Shown here in pieces: positions 27,871 to 37,560 of a DNA stretch of 64,000 nt (position 1 is its first letter; each line of letters starts with the position of its first letter). Source of the stretch: Streptomyces cathayae (GTDB lineage Bacteria > Actinomycetota > Actinomycetes > Streptomycetales > Streptomycetaceae); NCBI RefSeq assembly GCF_029760955.1, contig NZ_CP121682.1:62001-126000 (forward strand), read 5' to 3'. The position numbers and the translations under genes are program-made. The notes beneath the pieces are model-generated. The model searched no databases. It was not told the DNA's origin and saw only the letters and a list, made by a program, of their open reading frames with translations.

Positions 27871-28161
27871 ACGGCTGACACCCCCGGGCCGCAGGACGCC
27901 GGCCGGCCCGCCACCGTCGGAGGCCAGGACCCTGAACCAGACATCTCGTTCCAGGCGACGGTCCGGTCCGAGCACCTCTGCTTCACGGAAGCACCACGGA
28001 CAGCCGTCCGTTTCCCCGGCACCGGCGAACGTGAGTCGACATCCCACAGCGACCGGGTCAACCTCCCCGACGGAGTTGTCCCCGGCCGACGGTACGACAA
28101 CGTCACTGTCGCCTACCGTCTCGAAACCCGACTCACCCCCCGGCACGAGGGGCGGATCTGA
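27871..28161 (+). CDS. Hypothetical protein frame without a standard start
   Basis: Directly after the TGA of the repeat protein, and in the same frame, the sequence reads QDPEPDISFQATVRSEHLCF, TEAPRTAVRFPGTGERESTS and LPDGVVPGRRYDNVTVAYRL, ending at a TGA (28161). The texture is clearly protein: a small beta-rich domain of the kind found as a stand-alone ~90-residue streptomycete protein. No ATG, GTG or TTG lies between the upstream stop and this block. Either the start codon has mutated, a rare codon is used after GGAGG at 27919-27923, or it is made by read-through. I lean towards a recently broken gene. Confidence 0.45.
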   Translation, partial: TADTPGPQDAGRPATVGGQDPEPDISFQATVRSEHLCFTEAPRTAVRFPGTGERESTSHSDRVNLPDGVVPGRRYDNVTVAYRLETRLTPRHEGRI

Positions 28162-28441
28162 GCGCCTGGCCGTCTCCTGACGGCTCGGCACCTGCCCGGT
28201 CCGGGCATCTGCGTCACCTTCCCCGGGTGCGCTGCTTGCCGCCGCTGTGGCTTCTCACGCCTGTCCAAAGTGGCCGGGGACGGGCACGCGGGGCACACGG
28301 CCATGAGACCTACGTCGATGGGCCGGTGGAGTGAGCGGTTCCACGGACGGGTGCCGCGCCGGGCATGGATCACACGCATCCACACCGGGCGCCCGGCACA
28401 CACTGGTGTGCCGGTGACCGAGAGCGAGAAAGGGGCGGAGC
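28162..28441. promoter_or_regulatory. Probable crtEIB promoter region
   Basis: Leader DNA of the rightward carotenoid operon; the crtE ribosome-binding site is GAAAGGGGCGGAG at 28427-28439. I cannot identify a specific sigma-factor promoter with confidence. Confidence 0.4.
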
Positions 28442-29584
28442 ATGCCTGGACCAGGACCGACGGTGGCCGAACCGGCGGGGCGCGCCGACGGCCCGCTCAC
28501 CGCCGCGGATGCCACCAGGGCCGTCGAGACGGTGCTCGGAGCTGTCCTCGACGCGCGACTGCGCCGGGCCGGTGACGTGGACGCGGTGTTCGCCCGTGAC
28601 CTGGCCGGTCCTGTCACCGCGTTCGTCCGCCGTGGCGGGAAGCGGCTGCGCACTGCGTTCGCGTGGTGCGGCTGGCGGGCCGCGGGCGGTGCGGGCGACG
28701 CCACGGCGCTCCTGCGGACGGGGGCCGCGCTCGAACTGTTGCAGGCGTGCGCTCTCATTCACGACGATGTGATGGACGGGTCGCCGCTGCGCCGGGGCGG
28801 GCCGGCGATGCACGTGGGCCTGGTCCGCATGCACCGCACGGCGCGGATGACCGGCTCGCCGGAGTCCTTCGCGACGTCCGCCGCGGTGCTCGCCGGTGAT
28901 CTGGCGCTGGCGTGGGCCGACGATCTGCTGACGGAGGCGGCACTCGGCTCGCCGCACGGACCGCGGCTGTACCGCGAGTGGCAGGCGATGCGCAGTGAGA
29001 TGGTCGCCGGTCAGTACCGCGACATCCACGCCCAGGCGACCGGCGCGTCCGGCGTGGACGACGCGTTGACCATCGCCACGCTCAAGAGCGCTCTGTACAC
29101 GGTCGAGCGGCCCCTGGCGCTGGGTGCTTCGCTGGCCGCCGCCGACGAGTGGACCGTCGCATCGCTGCGCTCCGCCGGCCGATGCGCGGGGCTGGCCTTC
29201 CAGCTGCGGGACGACCTCCTCGGGGCCTTCGGCGACCCCGAGCTGACCGGCAAACCGACCGGTGACGATCTGCGTTCGCGCAAGCTCACCTATCTCCTCG
29301 CCGTGGCCCTCAGGCTGGCCGACGCCGCCGGGGACGAGGAGGCCGCGGCCGTGCTCGCCCCCGGCGCCGCGACCCGGTCCGACGACACCGTGGAGCGGAT
29401 GCGCAGGGCACTGGAGCGGACCGGAGCCCGGGCCCTGGTGGAGTCGAAGATCGAGGACCTGGCGGCCGCCGGCCTGCGGCACTTCGCGAGGACCGGTGCG
29501 AGCCCCGCGGTGCGGGAGGAGTTCGCCTCGCTGGTCGAACGGGCGTCGGGCGTCGTCCCGGGCCGCGGGAAGGAGAGCACGTGA
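28442..29584 (+). CDS. crtE: Geranylgeranyl diphosphate synthase CrtE
   Basis: Makes the C20 precursor for carotenoids from IPP and farnesyl or shorter allylic diphosphates. 380 residues from the ATG at 28442. First Asp-rich motif DDVMD (Asp108-Asp112) in LLQACALIHDDVMDGSPLRR; second RDDLLGAFGD (Asp257-Asp258), followed by GKPTGDDLRSRKLTYLLAVA. The FVRRGGKRLRTAF block binds IPP. First gene of the operon: its stop overlaps the crtI start (GTGA at 29581-29584). The gene order E-I-B is that of streptomycete isorenieratene clusters, which supports the name. Confidence 0.93.
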   Translation: MPGPGPTVAEPAGRADGPLTAADATRAVETVLGAVLDARLRRAGDVDAVFARDLAGPVTAFVRRGGKRLRTAFAWCGWRAAGGAGDATALLRTGAALELLQACALIHDDVMDGSPLRRGGPAMHVGLVRMHRTARMTGSPESFATSAAVLAGDLALAWADDLLTEAALGSPHGPRLYREWQAMRSEMVAGQYRDIHAQATGASGVDDALTIATLKSALYTVERPLALGASLAAADEWTVASLRSAGRCAGLAFQLRDDLLGAFGDPELTGKPTGDDLRSRKLTYLLAVALRLADAAGDEEAAAVLAPGAATRSDDTVERMRRALERTGARALVESKIEDLAAAGLRHFARTGASPAVREEFASLVERASGVVPGRGKEST

Positions 29585-31170
29585 GGACGGTGACCGGACG
29601 GACCGACCATGTCGTCGTGGTGGGCGCGGGCCTCTCCGGCCTCGCCTGCGCCCTCCACCTGCTGGGCGCGGGCAGACGGGTCACCGTCGTCGAACGGGAC
29701 GCCGTCCCCGGCGGCCGGGCCGGCCGGATGCGACTCGGCGCATACCGGCTGGACACCGGCCCCACGGTGTTGACCATGCCCCAACTGGCCGACGAAGCCT
29801 TCGCGGCCGTCGGCGACAGTCTCCACCAGCGCGTCGAACTGGTGGCCCTGCACCCCGCCTACCGGGCGTGCTTCGCGGACGGGACCTCCCTCGACGTGCA
29901 CACCGACGGTGCGGCGATGGAGGCGGAGGTGCGGCGCTTCGCCGGACCGGCGGAGGCGGCGGGCTACCGCAGGCTGCGGACCTGGCTGGAACGGCTGTAC
30001 CGGGCGCAGATGCGGCGCTTCATCGACACCAACTTCGACTCGCCCTTCCAGCTCCTGCATCCGGACCTGGCCCGTCTGGCGGCACTCGGCGGCTTCGGGC
30101 GGCTGGACGCCGGGGTCGGCCGCTTCCTCTCCGATCCCCGTCTGCGCCGTGTCTTCTCCTTCCAGGCCCTGTACGCCGGAGTCGCCCCCGCCCGGGCCCT
30201 CGCGGCCTACGCGGTGATCGCCTACATGGACACCGTGGCCGGCGTCTGGTTCCCCAAGGGCGGCATGTACGCGCTGCCCCGCGCCATGGCCGAGGCGGCG
30301 GCCGACGCCGGTGCCGATCTCCGGTGGTCGGCCGACGTGAGCACCCTGGAGCGGTCGGCGGGCCGGGTCACGGCAGTACGTCTGACGTCGGGTGAGCGAA
30401 TCGCCTGCGACGCGGTGGTGCTGAGCTGCGAACTGTCCGCCGCTCACCGGCTCCTGGGGCGCGCACCCCGGCGCCCGGTACGGCTGCGTCACTCACCGTC
30501 CGCGGTGGTCCTGCACGCCGGGACCGACCGTACCTGGCCCGGTCTGGCCCATCACACGCTCTCCTTCGGCACGGCCTGGGAGCGCACGTTCGACGAAATC
30601 ATCCGCGCGGGGAAGCCGATGAGCGATCCGTCCCTGCTGATCAGCCGTCCGACCGCACACGATGCCACCCTGGCGCCGCCGGGCCGGCACCTCCACTACG
30701 TCCTGGCCCCCTGTCCGAACACCACCGTCGGACCTTCGGCCGCCGCCTGGCGGGACCTGGGCCCGCGTTACCGCGACAGCCTGGTCGCCGAGCTGGAGCG
30801 GCGGGGCCTGGAGGGTTTCGCGGACAGCGTCGAGGAGGAGATGCTGGTGACCCCTCTGGACTGGACGGCACGAGGTCATGCGGCGGGCAGCCCTTTCTCG
30901 GTCTCCCACACGTTCGCCCAGACCGGCCCCTTCCGTCCGCGCAACCTTGTACGAGGGCTGGACAACGTCGTGCTCGCCGGTTGCGGGACCACCCCCGGCG
31001 TCGGCGTCCCGACGGTGCTCCTCAGCGGCAAGCTCGCCGCCGCTCGCGTCACCGGTGGCGCCGCGGGCGTCAGCCGCCGCGCCTCCCGGCACCGGCCGGC
31101 TTCGGCGGTGCCCGCTGTCCCGTCCGTGCCGTCCGTGCCGTCTGCGGAAGGCGCCGATGACCCGTCGTGA
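29581..31170 (+). CDS. crtI: Phytoene desaturase CrtI
   Basis: FAD-dependent desaturase that converts phytoene to lycopene in several steps at the membrane surface. 529 residues; the GTG at 29581 overlaps the crtE stop. The dinucleotide-binding motif is [20 protein letters not shown] (residues 11-30), followed by [20 protein letters not shown]. The C-terminal bacterial-type phytoene dehydrogenase signature is [20 protein letters not shown]. Internal blocks [20 protein letters not shown] and [20 protein letters not shown] are typical. The last ~40 residues are a Pro/Ser/Val tail with PSVPSVPS repeats outside the fold. The crtB start lies inside its 3' end. Confidence 0.93.
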   Translation: MRTVTGRTDHVVVVGAGLSGLACALHLLGAGRRVTVVERDAVPGGRAGRMRLGAYRLDTGPTVLTMPQLADEAFAAVGDSLHQRVELVALHPAYRACFADGTSLDVHTDGAAMEAEVRRFAGPAEAAGYRRLRTWLERLYRAQMRRFIDTNFDSPFQLLHPDLARLAALGGFGRLDAGVGRFLSDPRLRRVFSFQALYAGVAPARALAAYAVIAYMDTVAGVWFPKGGMYALPRAMAEAAADAGADLRWSADVSTLERSAGRVTAVRLTSGERIACDAVVLSCELSAAHRLLGRAPRRPVRLRHSPSAVVLHAGTDRTWPGLAHHTLSFGTAWERTFDEIIRAGKPMSDPSLLISRPTAHDATLAPPGRHLHYVLAPCPNTTVGPSAAAWRDLGPRYRDSLVAELERRGLEGFADSVEEEMLVTPLDWTARGHAAGSPFSVSHTFAQTGPFRPRNLVRGLDNVVLAGCGTTPGVGVPTVLLSGKLAAARVTGGAAGVSRRASRHRPASAVPAVPSVPSVPSAEGADDPS

Positions 31171-32155
31171 ACTGGACGCCGCCGGGATCACCGATCCCAC
31201 GCTCCGCGCGGCCTACGCCCGGTGCCGACGGCTCAACGCGCGCCACGGCAGAACCTACTTCCTGGCCACTCGGCTGTTGCCGCTGGAACGCCGCTCGGCC
31301 GTGCACGCGCTGTACGGGTTCGCCCGCTGGGCGGACGACATCGTGGACGACCTGGACCGGAGCCGTACCTCCGACGAGCGCGACCGGTTGCTGAAGCGCC
31401 TGGAGAGCGACCTCGCGCACGGGCTGCGCACCGGCGGCGGGGACGAGCCCGTGGTGCGGGCCCTGGCCGACACCGTCGGCCGGTTCCGCATCGAGCCCGT
31501 GCTGTTCGCCGACTTCCTGGCCTCGATGCGTGCCGACCTGACCGTCACCGACTATCCGAGCTACGCCGACCTGCGGGCCTACATGCACGGCTCGGCCGCG
31601 GTGATCGGGCTGCAGATGCTCCCGGTGCTGGGCACGGTCGTACCCCGCGAGGAGGCGGCGCCGCACGCGGCGGACCTCGGGGTGGCGTTCCAGCTCACCA
31701 ACTTCCTGCGGGACGTGGGCGAGGACCTGGACCGGGGCCGCGTCTACCTGCCGGCGGACCTGCTCGCCGCTCACGGTGTGGACAGGCCGCTGCTGGAGTG
31801 GAGCCGTCGCACGGGGCGGCACGACCCGAGGATCCGGGCGGCGCTCGTCGCCGCCGAGGCGATGACCCGGGACGTGTACCGGTCGGCGGAACCGGGCATC
31901 GCCATGCTCGACCCGCGGGTGCGCCCCTGCATCCGCACCGCCTTCACGTTGTACGGCGGCATTCTCGACGCGATCGCGGACCACGATTACAGCGTGCTGC
32001 ACCAGCGTGCGGCGGTGTCCCGGGCTCGGCGCGCGGCCACCGCCGCAGCGGGTGCCGTCCGGGTGGCCGGCGCCCGGTGGCGCGGCCGCGCGCCGTGTCC
32101 GCCCCGGGTGGCGGGTGGCACGTCGTACGAGCGGAAGGGGCAGGGCAGTGGGTGA
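31157..32155 (+). CDS. crtB: Phytoene synthase CrtB
   Basis: Condenses two GGPP molecules head-to-head to phytoene. 332 residues from the ATG at 31157, overlapping crtI by 14 bases, with GGAAGG in front. Motif one is [14 protein letters not shown] (Asp60-Asp65); motif two is [20 protein letters not shown] (Asp186 to Asp190). [18 protein letters not shown] is the usual substrate-cavity helix. The last ~45 residues are basic and of low complexity. Eight bases overlap with the next gene, so all four genes of this operon are translationally coupled. Confidence 0.93.
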   Translation: MTRRELDAAGITDPTLRAAYARCRRLNARHGRTYFLATRLLPLERRSAVHALYGFARWADDIVDDLDRSRTSDERDRLLKRLESDLAHGLRTGGGDEPVVRALADTVGRFRIEPVLFADFLASMRADLTVTDYPSYADLRAYMHGSAAVIGLQMLPVLGTVVPREEAAPHAADLGVAFQLTNFLRDVGEDLDRGRVYLPADLLAAHGVDRPLLEWSRRTGRHDPRIRAALVAAEAMTRDVYRSAEPGIAMLDPRVRPCIRTAFTLYGGILDAIADHDYSVLHQRAAVSRARRAATAAAGAVRVAGARWRGRAPCPPRVAGGTSYERKGQGSG

Positions 32156-33152
32156 CCGATCGGGCGAGCGCTGGACATCGCCGTTGCGGCGGCACCGTGG
32201 CCCGGACTGGGCGGCGCAGGCTCCGACGTGGCGGCAGGCGCGGCCGGCCGTGATCGCCGAAGCGCTCGAGCGGGCGTCCGCACGGCCCTTCGGCAACTGG
32301 TTCGTGGTCGGCGCCTCACGGGACGTGCGCGTCGGCGGGCGCCCGTGCGGTCGGACGGTGGGGGGCGTCGAGATCGTGCTGTGGCGCTCGGAGGCGGGGG
32401 CACTGCACGCGGGTCCGGGCGTCTGCCCGCACCTCGGGGCGCCTCTGCGGGACAGCCGGGTGGTCTGCGGCACGCTGGTGTGCCACTGGCACGGACTGGC
32501 CCTGGACGGTGGTGCGTTCGCCGGCTGGAGTCCCTACCCCGCGCACGATGACGGGGTGTTGGTCTGGGTACGTCTGGACACGGTGGGCGGTGAGGCGCCT
32601 TCGGACCGTCCCGCGGTGCCGGTGCGTCCCGCCGTGGACAGCGCGGTGGACGCGGTCTTCACGGCGGTCGGACGGTGTGAGGCGCAGGACGTCGTCGCCA
32701 ACCGGCTCGACCCGTGGCACGGCTCGTGGTTCCATCCGTACTCGTTCGTCGACCTGACGGTGGTGCGGGAGCCGCAGGGTGACGAGGACGACGCCTTCGT
32801 CGTCGACGTCTCCTTCCGGGTGGCGGGGCGCCTGGTGGTGCCCGTGCGGGCCGAGTTCACCGCGCCCGGTCCGCGTACGGTCGTCATGCGCATCACCGAC
32901 GGCGAGGGGGCGACGTCCGTGGTGGAGACCCATGCCACGCCGCTCACCGGCGAGGCCTGCCGGCAGCCGCGGACCACCGTGGTCGAGGCGGTCGTCGCCG
33001 CCTCCGGGCGGCGCGGCTTCGGACTGGCCCGGGGGGCCGCCCCGGTACTGCGCCCGCTGATGCGGCGTGCGGCCGGGCGCCTGTGGCGCGATGACATGGC
33101 GTACGCCGAGCGTCGCTGGGCGCTGCGCAGTACCGGACGGTTCCCGGGGTGA
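32148..33152 (+). CDS. Rieske [2Fe-2S] oxygenase-like protein, fourth gene of crt operon
   Basis: 334 residues from the GTG at 32148, with GGAAGGGGCAGGGCA before it. Near the middle of the N-terminal half is a Rieske cluster site: CPH (Cys93, His95) and CHWH (Cys112, His115), separated by 16 residues. The segment before it ([14 protein letters not shown]) resembles Rieske domains of ring-hydroxylating oxygenases. The C-terminal domain has [15 protein letters not shown], possibly iron ligands, in a START-like fold. The place after crtB is where other streptomycete clusters have crtV; whether this is that gene I cannot decide, so I give no symbol. An oxidative or demethylating step on the carotenoid is conceivable. 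Confidence 0.75.
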   Translation: MGDRSGERWTSPLRRHRGPDWAAQAPTWRQARPAVIAEALERASARPFGNWFVVGASRDVRVGGRPCGRTVGGVEIVLWRSEAGALHAGPGVCPHLGAPLRDSRVVCGTLVCHWHGLALDGGAFAGWSPYPAHDDGVLVWVRLDTVGGEAPSDRPAVPVRPAVDSAVDAVFTAVGRCEAQDVVANRLDPWHGSWFHPYSFVDLTVVREPQGDEDDAFVVDVSFRVAGRLVVPVRAEFTAPGPRTVVMRITDGEGATSVVETHATPLTGEACRQPRTTVVEAVVAASGRRGFGLARGAAPVLRPLMRRAAGRLWRDDMAYAERRWALRSTGRFPG

Positions 33153-33161
33153 GTTCGTCGG
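33153..33161. other. Junction of convergent crt operons (9 bp)
   Basis: The rightward crt operon and the leftward one end nine bases apart. No terminator hairpin fits between them, so the transcripts probably overlap at their ends. Confidence 0.6.
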
Positions 33162-34730
33162 TCACGGGTGCGTGCGACGCCCCGCGAGTGCGCCGAGGGC
33201 CCGCAGCGCGGGGGAACGGCCCGCCCGCGGGACCGTCCACAGCACCTGACCGCGGACACCCCAGCCGTCGAGCAGCGCGCCTGCCGCCAGGAAGCCGGTG
33301 GTGGCGGCGCGTTCCATGAGCGCGACCGGGAGGTCGCAGCGGATCGCGTCGCCGGCCAGCGTCACCCGTGGGTGGGGGGTCCGCACGGTGGGGCGCCGGT
33401 GGTGGGAGCCGACGGGGAAGAGCGGGCAGTCCGAGCGCCACTCGTGCCGGGCGTCGACGATGCGTGCCTTCCGGGTCTCCGGGTACACCTCGTGGAGGCG
33501 GTGGACGAGCGTGCTCCGCACTTTCTCCGGTGCGGCGCCGGCAGCGAGGGCGTAGGCGTGCAGTTCCACCACCGAGCCCCGGTTCCGGGCGGCCCAGCGC
33601 GCCGCCTCGTCCTCGTAGCGTTCCAGGACGCTGATGTTGTCCAGGCCGCCGTATCCGCTGGTGCCGAGGAAGCCGGGGCGGTCGGCGCGGACCGGCCGGT
33701 CGAGCCAGAGCCGGGAGACGAGGAACGGCGGTGCCGTACGCAGGGCGGCGATGTCGTCGCGCCAGGGGGCGGTGCCCAGGCCGGGTGAGGCTGCGACGAG
33801 CCGGCGCAGGGCGCCGGGGTCGAGGGCGAGCACCGCTGCCTCGTGGGGGTGTGCGGCGGTGTCGGTGCGCACGGTCACTCCCCCGGCGTCGTGGGGTCGG
33901 ACGCCGTGCACGGGTGTGCCGGTGCGAAGGGTGGCTCCGAGGCGCTGGAGGTAGTCGCCCAGCGGCTCCCAGAGTGCCTGCGGGAAGGGGGCGTCCGGTA
34001 CGTCGAAGAGCAGTCCCTCCGCCGAGCCGAGGAAGTAGATGTGGAACATCAGCAGCAGTTCCGCGGCGGACAGTTCGCGCGGATCGGCGAAGAAGCTGCG
34101 CGAGAACACCTCGAACGCGAGGTGGTGCGCGGCCTCGGGGAAGCGGACGCTTTTCAGGAACGTCGTCGCGCTGACGCCGTCGAAGCGTTCGTAGACGTCG
34201 GGCACCCGGACGTCGAGGAGGGGCAGCGCCGCCCGCGCGTCCATGGTGGCCAGGTCCCGCCAGCCGAAGGCGGGGCTCAGGGCGACGAATCCCAGTGCGC
34301 TGAACGGCGGGGTTCTCGGGACCCGGGCAAAACTGTCGCTCAGGCCGCCGCTGTGCCGCAGGGGGTAGTCGGGCAGCGGGGTGAGCCGCGCGAGATCGGG
34401 GTCGGTCCGCCGAAGCAGGCCGCGCAGGTTGTAGTACTGGCGGAAGAAGGCGTGGAAGCCGCGGCTCATGGTCGCCGTGGAGCCGTCGGCCAGACGGGTC
34501 CGGCGTCCGGCGAGCCGGCCGCCGAGCGCTTCCTCCCGTTCGTAGAGCGTGACCCGGGCGCCGCGCTCGGCCAGCAGAACAGCTGCGGCGAGACCGGCGA
34601 TTCCGCCCCCGACCACGGCGACCGACGGCGCGTCCGCCCGCTCGAACCGGTTCCGGCCGGGTGCGGGCATCAGCACTTCGGCCTTGCGGTCGCGGCCCCG
34701 CCGGGCGCCACCGTGCGAGCGGGGGCTCAC
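33162..34730 (-). CDS. crtU: Carotene desaturase/methyltransferase CrtU
   Basis: Turns the beta-ionone rings of beta-carotene into aromatic phi-rings (isorenieratene type) by desaturation and methyl migration. 522 residues from the GTG at 34730, which overlaps the crtT stop (GTGA). FAD motif VAVVGGGIAGLAAAVLLAER (Gly41-Gly43 within it), then GGRLAGRRTRLADGSTATMS and the typical GFHAFFRQYYNLRGLLRR. Later blocks include FFADPRELSAAELLLMFHIY, WLDRPVRADRPGFLGTSGYG and, near the end, HPRVTLAGDAIRCDLPVALM. An alternative start is Met21. Last gene of the leftward operon. Confidence 0.9.
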   Translation of the reverse strand: MSPRSHGGARRGRDRKAEVLMPAPGRNRFERADAPSVAVVGGGIAGLAAAVLLAERGARVTLYEREEALGGRLAGRRTRLADGSTATMSRGFHAFFRQYYNLRGLLRRTDPDLARLTPLPDYPLRHSGGLSDSFARVPRTPPFSALGFVALSPAFGWRDLATMDARAALPLLDVRVPDVYERFDGVSATTFLKSVRFPEAAHHLAFEVFSRSFFADPRELSAAELLLMFHIYFLGSAEGLLFDVPDAPFPQALWEPLGDYLQRLGATLRTGTPVHGVRPHDAGGVTVRTDTAAHPHEAAVLALDPGALRRLVAASPGLGTAPWRDDIAALRTAPPFLVSRLWLDRPVRADRPGFLGTSGYGGLDNISVLERYEDEAARWAARNRGSVVELHAYALAAGAAPEKVRSTLVHRLHEVYPETRKARIVDARHEWRSDCPLFPVGSHHRRPTVRTPHPRVTLAGDAIRCDLPVALMERAATTGFLAAGALLDGWGVRGQVLWTVPRAGRSPALRALGALAGRRTHP

Positions 34731-35458
34731 CGGGTCCGCTCCCCTGTCGTGGTGGAGCCGTTGCGCGCGAGGAACGTGTGCACGATGCCGGTCTGCCAGC
34801 CGGCGACGGGCGCGGCGCGCACACCTGTGAAGCCGGCCCGCGCCAGCCGGTCGGCGAAGGCGGACGCGGTGTCGAAGGCGAGGACGCTGCGCCACAGGTG
34901 GTGGTACAGGGCGCGGTCGCCGGTGAGCGTGCCTGTCGGGACGATCACGCCTCGGCACACGGCCGTCCACAGGGCGCGGTGAGCCGGTGAGCCGGTGAGG
35001 CTGTACTCGTGGACGGCGAGGCGCCCACCCGGCCGCAGCAGGCTTCGGACCGCGGCGAGGACCCGGTTCGGGTGGATGACGTTGCGGAACAGGTAGGCGG
35101 CGAACACCGCGTCGAGCGGGCCTTCCCCGGCCTTCGCCATTTCCTCGGCGGTCAGGTGCAGGAAGCGCACACGATCGGGCCAGGGTTTGGCCCGTGCGCG
35201 CCGCAGCATGCCCGAAGAGGCGTCGACGGCCGTGATCCGGGCCCGGGGCGCGGCCCGCAGCAGGGCCCGGGTGGAGGTGCCGGTGCCGCAGCCGAGGTCG
35301 AGGACGTGCAGTCCCGCTCCGCCGTCCGGCAGCCGGAGCCGCCGGGCCGAGCGGAGCAGGTCGGTGCGGTAGCCGGGGTGGAGAGCCGTGAGGCGGTCGT
35401 AGGTGGGCGACGCGTGGTCGAAGGCGCGTGCCAGATCGTGGTCGCGCAGCAGTGTCAT
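34727..35458 (-). CDS. crtT: Methyltransferase CrtT
   Basis: Class I SAM-dependent methyltransferase of the UbiE/COQ5 type, 243 residues from the ATG at 35458, which overlaps the crtY stop (ATGA). SAM-binding motif LHVLDLGCGTGTSTRALLRA (about residues 50-69), then ITAVDASSGMLRRARAKPWP, LDAVFAAYLFRNVIHPNRVL and RSLLRPGGRLAVHEYSLTGS. It is part of the usual Y-T-U order in Streptomyces; the methylated compound has not been firmly assigned in such clusters, as far as I know. Confidence 0.88.
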   Translation of the reverse strand: MTLLRDHDLARAFDHASPTYDRLTALHPGYRTDLLRSARRLRLPDGGAGLHVLDLGCGTGTSTRALLRAAPRARITAVDASSGMLRRARAKPWPDRVRFLHLTAEEMAKAGEGPLDAVFAAYLFRNVIHPNRVLAAVRSLLRPGGRLAVHEYSLTGSPAHRALWTAVCRGVIVPTGTLTGDRALYHHLWRSVLAFDTASAFADRLARAGFTGVRAAPVAGWQTGIVHTFLARNGSTTTGERTR

Positions 35459-36681
35459 CGGGGGCCCTCTTCGGATCGTGGGGCGGGGCGGGCGCGGCGC
35501 GGCAGGAAGGGGAGTTCGAGGGCGGTTCGGAGCATCGGGCCGACCGGGGTCCGCAGTCCGATGCCCCACTCCTCCAGGGGTGAGGTGGCACCGTCGAGGA
35601 AGCGCAGCAGCCGTTCCGGGGGCGTACGGCGGAACAGGGTGGTGAAGAAGTCGGGGCCGTGGATCCGTCCGGTGTCCAGGGCCCGCAGCAGGACCGCGTC
35701 CATGGCCAGCGCACGGCGTCCGTGAGGTGCGGGCACTGCTGCCGTGCGCCCGTCGCGCAGGGCCGCGGCGATGCCCCTGCTCTGCCGCTGCACCGCGGCG
35801 AAGGTGTAGCCCGTGGCGGGGCGGGTGGCGCCGCCCGCCGCCCCGATGCGGAAGACGGCGGGTCCGGCGCGCCGGGGGAAGCGCGCGTCGGTCATGGGGA
35901 TCACTCCCTGCTCCGCCGCGTCCACCGTGAACGCGCCGAGCTTCAGGATCTCGCGGCCGTAGTGGCCGAGCGCCGCCTCGTACTCCTCGGTGGACAGCGG
36001 GGTCCGGGAGAACTCGGTGTACTCGACGAGCGCCCGGTCCGGTGCCAGCGGGAGGACGTAGCCGAAGGCGAGGCCGTGGCGCGGTTGCGGCACCCGGAAG
36101 TCCATCAGGTCGGCGACCTCGGGATCGAACCGGTTGTCGTCGGTGCGCACGAACCAACCGCGGAAGTGCTGCAGCAGGTGCGTCCGGGCCGGTGGCAGAG
36201 CGTGCAACGGGCGGGAGTCGAACACGTGGCGGGCGCGCAGCGTCAGTGTCCGTCCGTCGGGTGCCGTGCACCGGACTTCCGCGCCGTCGGGCACGTCGCG
36301 GATCGTGTCCGCCGTCGCACGCAGCAGGTGCGCACCGGGAGAGCGGGCGAGTCGGGCGTGCACCCAACGCTCGAACGGTGCGGACCGCAGCATGCGATAG
36401 CGCAGGGGGGCCGGGTCGACGGTGACCTCGCTGCCGTCGGCGCCGCGGACGCGCAGCCGGGACCAGGAGGCGGTGACCACCTCGTCGAAGTCGCCGGGGC
36501 CCTGGTCCCAGTAGCACCAGGTCCGTTCGGGCGGACGTGTCGGTCCGTCCGGCGGTTCGACGACGGTCACGGTGGTGGTGCCGGTCGTCGTCAGCCGGTA
36601 CGCGAGACTGAGGCCGGCCGCGCCGCCGCCGACGATGAGCACATCGGACGGGCCGGCGGGAAGTGCGGGGGGCCGGCTCAC
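35455..36681 (-). CDS. crtY: Lycopene cyclase CrtY
   Basis: FAD/NAD-binding lycopene beta-cyclase that closes both ends of lycopene to give beta-carotene. 408 residues from the GTG at 36681. The N-terminal nucleotide-binding motif is VLIVGGGAAGLSLAYRLTTT; PERTWCYWDQGPGDFDEVV and HVFDSRPLHALPPAR are conserved cyclase blocks, as are QHFRGWFVRTDDNRFDPEVA, LMDFRVPQ and VEYTEFSRTPLS. IGAAGGATRPATGYTFAAVQ near residue 290 is the active-site region. The start overlaps the stop of the oxidoreductase remnant upstream (GTGA, 36678-36681). Confidence 0.92.
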   Translation of the reverse strand: MSRPPALPAGPSDVLIVGGGAAGLSLAYRLTTTGTTTVTVVEPPDGPTRPPERTWCYWDQGPGDFDEVVTASWSRLRVRGADGSEVTVDPAPLRYRMLRSAPFERWVHARLARSPGAHLLRATADTIRDVPDGAEVRCTAPDGRTLTLRARHVFDSRPLHALPPARTHLLQHFRGWFVRTDDNRFDPEVADLMDFRVPQPRHGLAFGYVLPLAPDRALVEYTEFSRTPLSTEEYEAALGHYGREILKLGAFTVDAAEQGVIPMTDARFPRRAGPAVFRIGAAGGATRPATGYTFAAVQRQSRGIAAALRDGRTAAVPAPHGRRALAMDAVLLRALDTGRIHGPDFFTTLFRRTPPERLLRFLDGATSPLEEWGIGLRTPVGPMLRTALELPFLPRRARPAPRSEEGPR

Positions 36682-37217
36682 CGGGCCCGCCGTTCGGCGA
36701 TCGCACCACCGGGAACACCGGTGGCCCCGGGCGCCGGGCCGGTCAGTGCCTCTTGGGCGGCGCGTGTACCCGAGGCCGGGGCTCCCTGGACCGAGCCGGT
36801 CGCACGGTGGTCGCCGCACACGTGTCTCCCCGGTCCGAAGCGGGTCGTGCGACTGAGCAACCGGGGCGGCGGCATCGCGGGCAGCGCCCCCACGACGGTG
36901 TACGCGGTGACCCGGTGCCGGCCGCTCGTTCCGGTGCCGTGCAGATCGGCCAGGCGTCGCAGCACGGCGTCGCTCGTGCCGGGCTCGTCCGTGCCCGGCA
37001 GGGAGCTGGAGACCAGCGCGGTCCCGGGCGGTGCGTGGACGGGCAGACGAAGGGGCCCTCGGACCATGTCCCGCCGGTCCGTTCGCGTTCGGCCGCCCGG
37101 TCCGTCGGAAGCCTCCGGCGGAACCACGCGGCGTCCCGCACGGCACAGGTCCGACGCGCAGGCGAGGCCGGCACCGGCCACGACGGTGTCCGGTGCCCCG
37201 CGCTGACGGTCGCTCAC
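36678..37217 (-). pseudogene. FAD-dependent amine-oxidase-like protein, large internal deletion
   Basis: An open frame of 179 codons from the GTG at 37217 (Shine-Dalgarno GAGGAGAGAGGAG). It begins TVVAGAGLACASDLCRAGRR, a damaged FAD motif (a normal one would be GAGLAGLACALDL), then EASDGPGGRTRTDRRD, as in flavin amine oxidases. It then passes quickly to the C-terminal part: SSSLPGTDEPGTSDAVLRRL, GALPAMPPPRLLSRTTRFGP and GRHVCGDHRATGSVQGAPAS. Roughly 250 residues of substrate domain are missing, yet the frame is kept and the stop still overlaps the crtY start. The enzyme must be dead; the frame may survive because crtYTU translation depends on it. Confidence 0.7.
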
Positions 37218-37560
37218 GGTTCTCCTCTCTCCTCCAAGGCGTTGTGCGTCCAGCGGATCACGTCGTACCGGCGGATGCCAGACGCCACCACGGCCGAGTG
37301 CGCCGACGGCAGCGAGCCGTCACTCCGACAGCACCGACTCCACCGCCGCGACCGCCTCCGCGAGGCCCGAGGGACGTGGCGGACCGGGCAGGGCGTGGCC
37401 TGCCCGGCCGGGCTCCGGCGTCAGGAGGACCGGCCGTCGACACGCGCCCCGCACCCCCGCTCCCCCGCGGCCGCGTGCTGCGCCAGTGGCCGGCTCGTGG
37501 TGGCGCACGACGTCGGCCTCGGCGCTCGTGCCCGAGCGGTGGGCGTGACCGGACGGGGCG
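37218..37560. other. Decayed region upstream of crtYTU operon
   Basis: No intact gene. The minus strand near 37400-37320 reads LPGPPRPSGLAEAVAAVESV to a stop, the tail of an unrecognised protein. The promoter of the leftward crt operon should be within the first 200 bp. Confidence 0.4.

Noticed and set aside
32944..34824. Long open frame antisense to crtU
   Set aside because: Arg/Pro-rich shadow; the crtU frame carries all conserved motifs.
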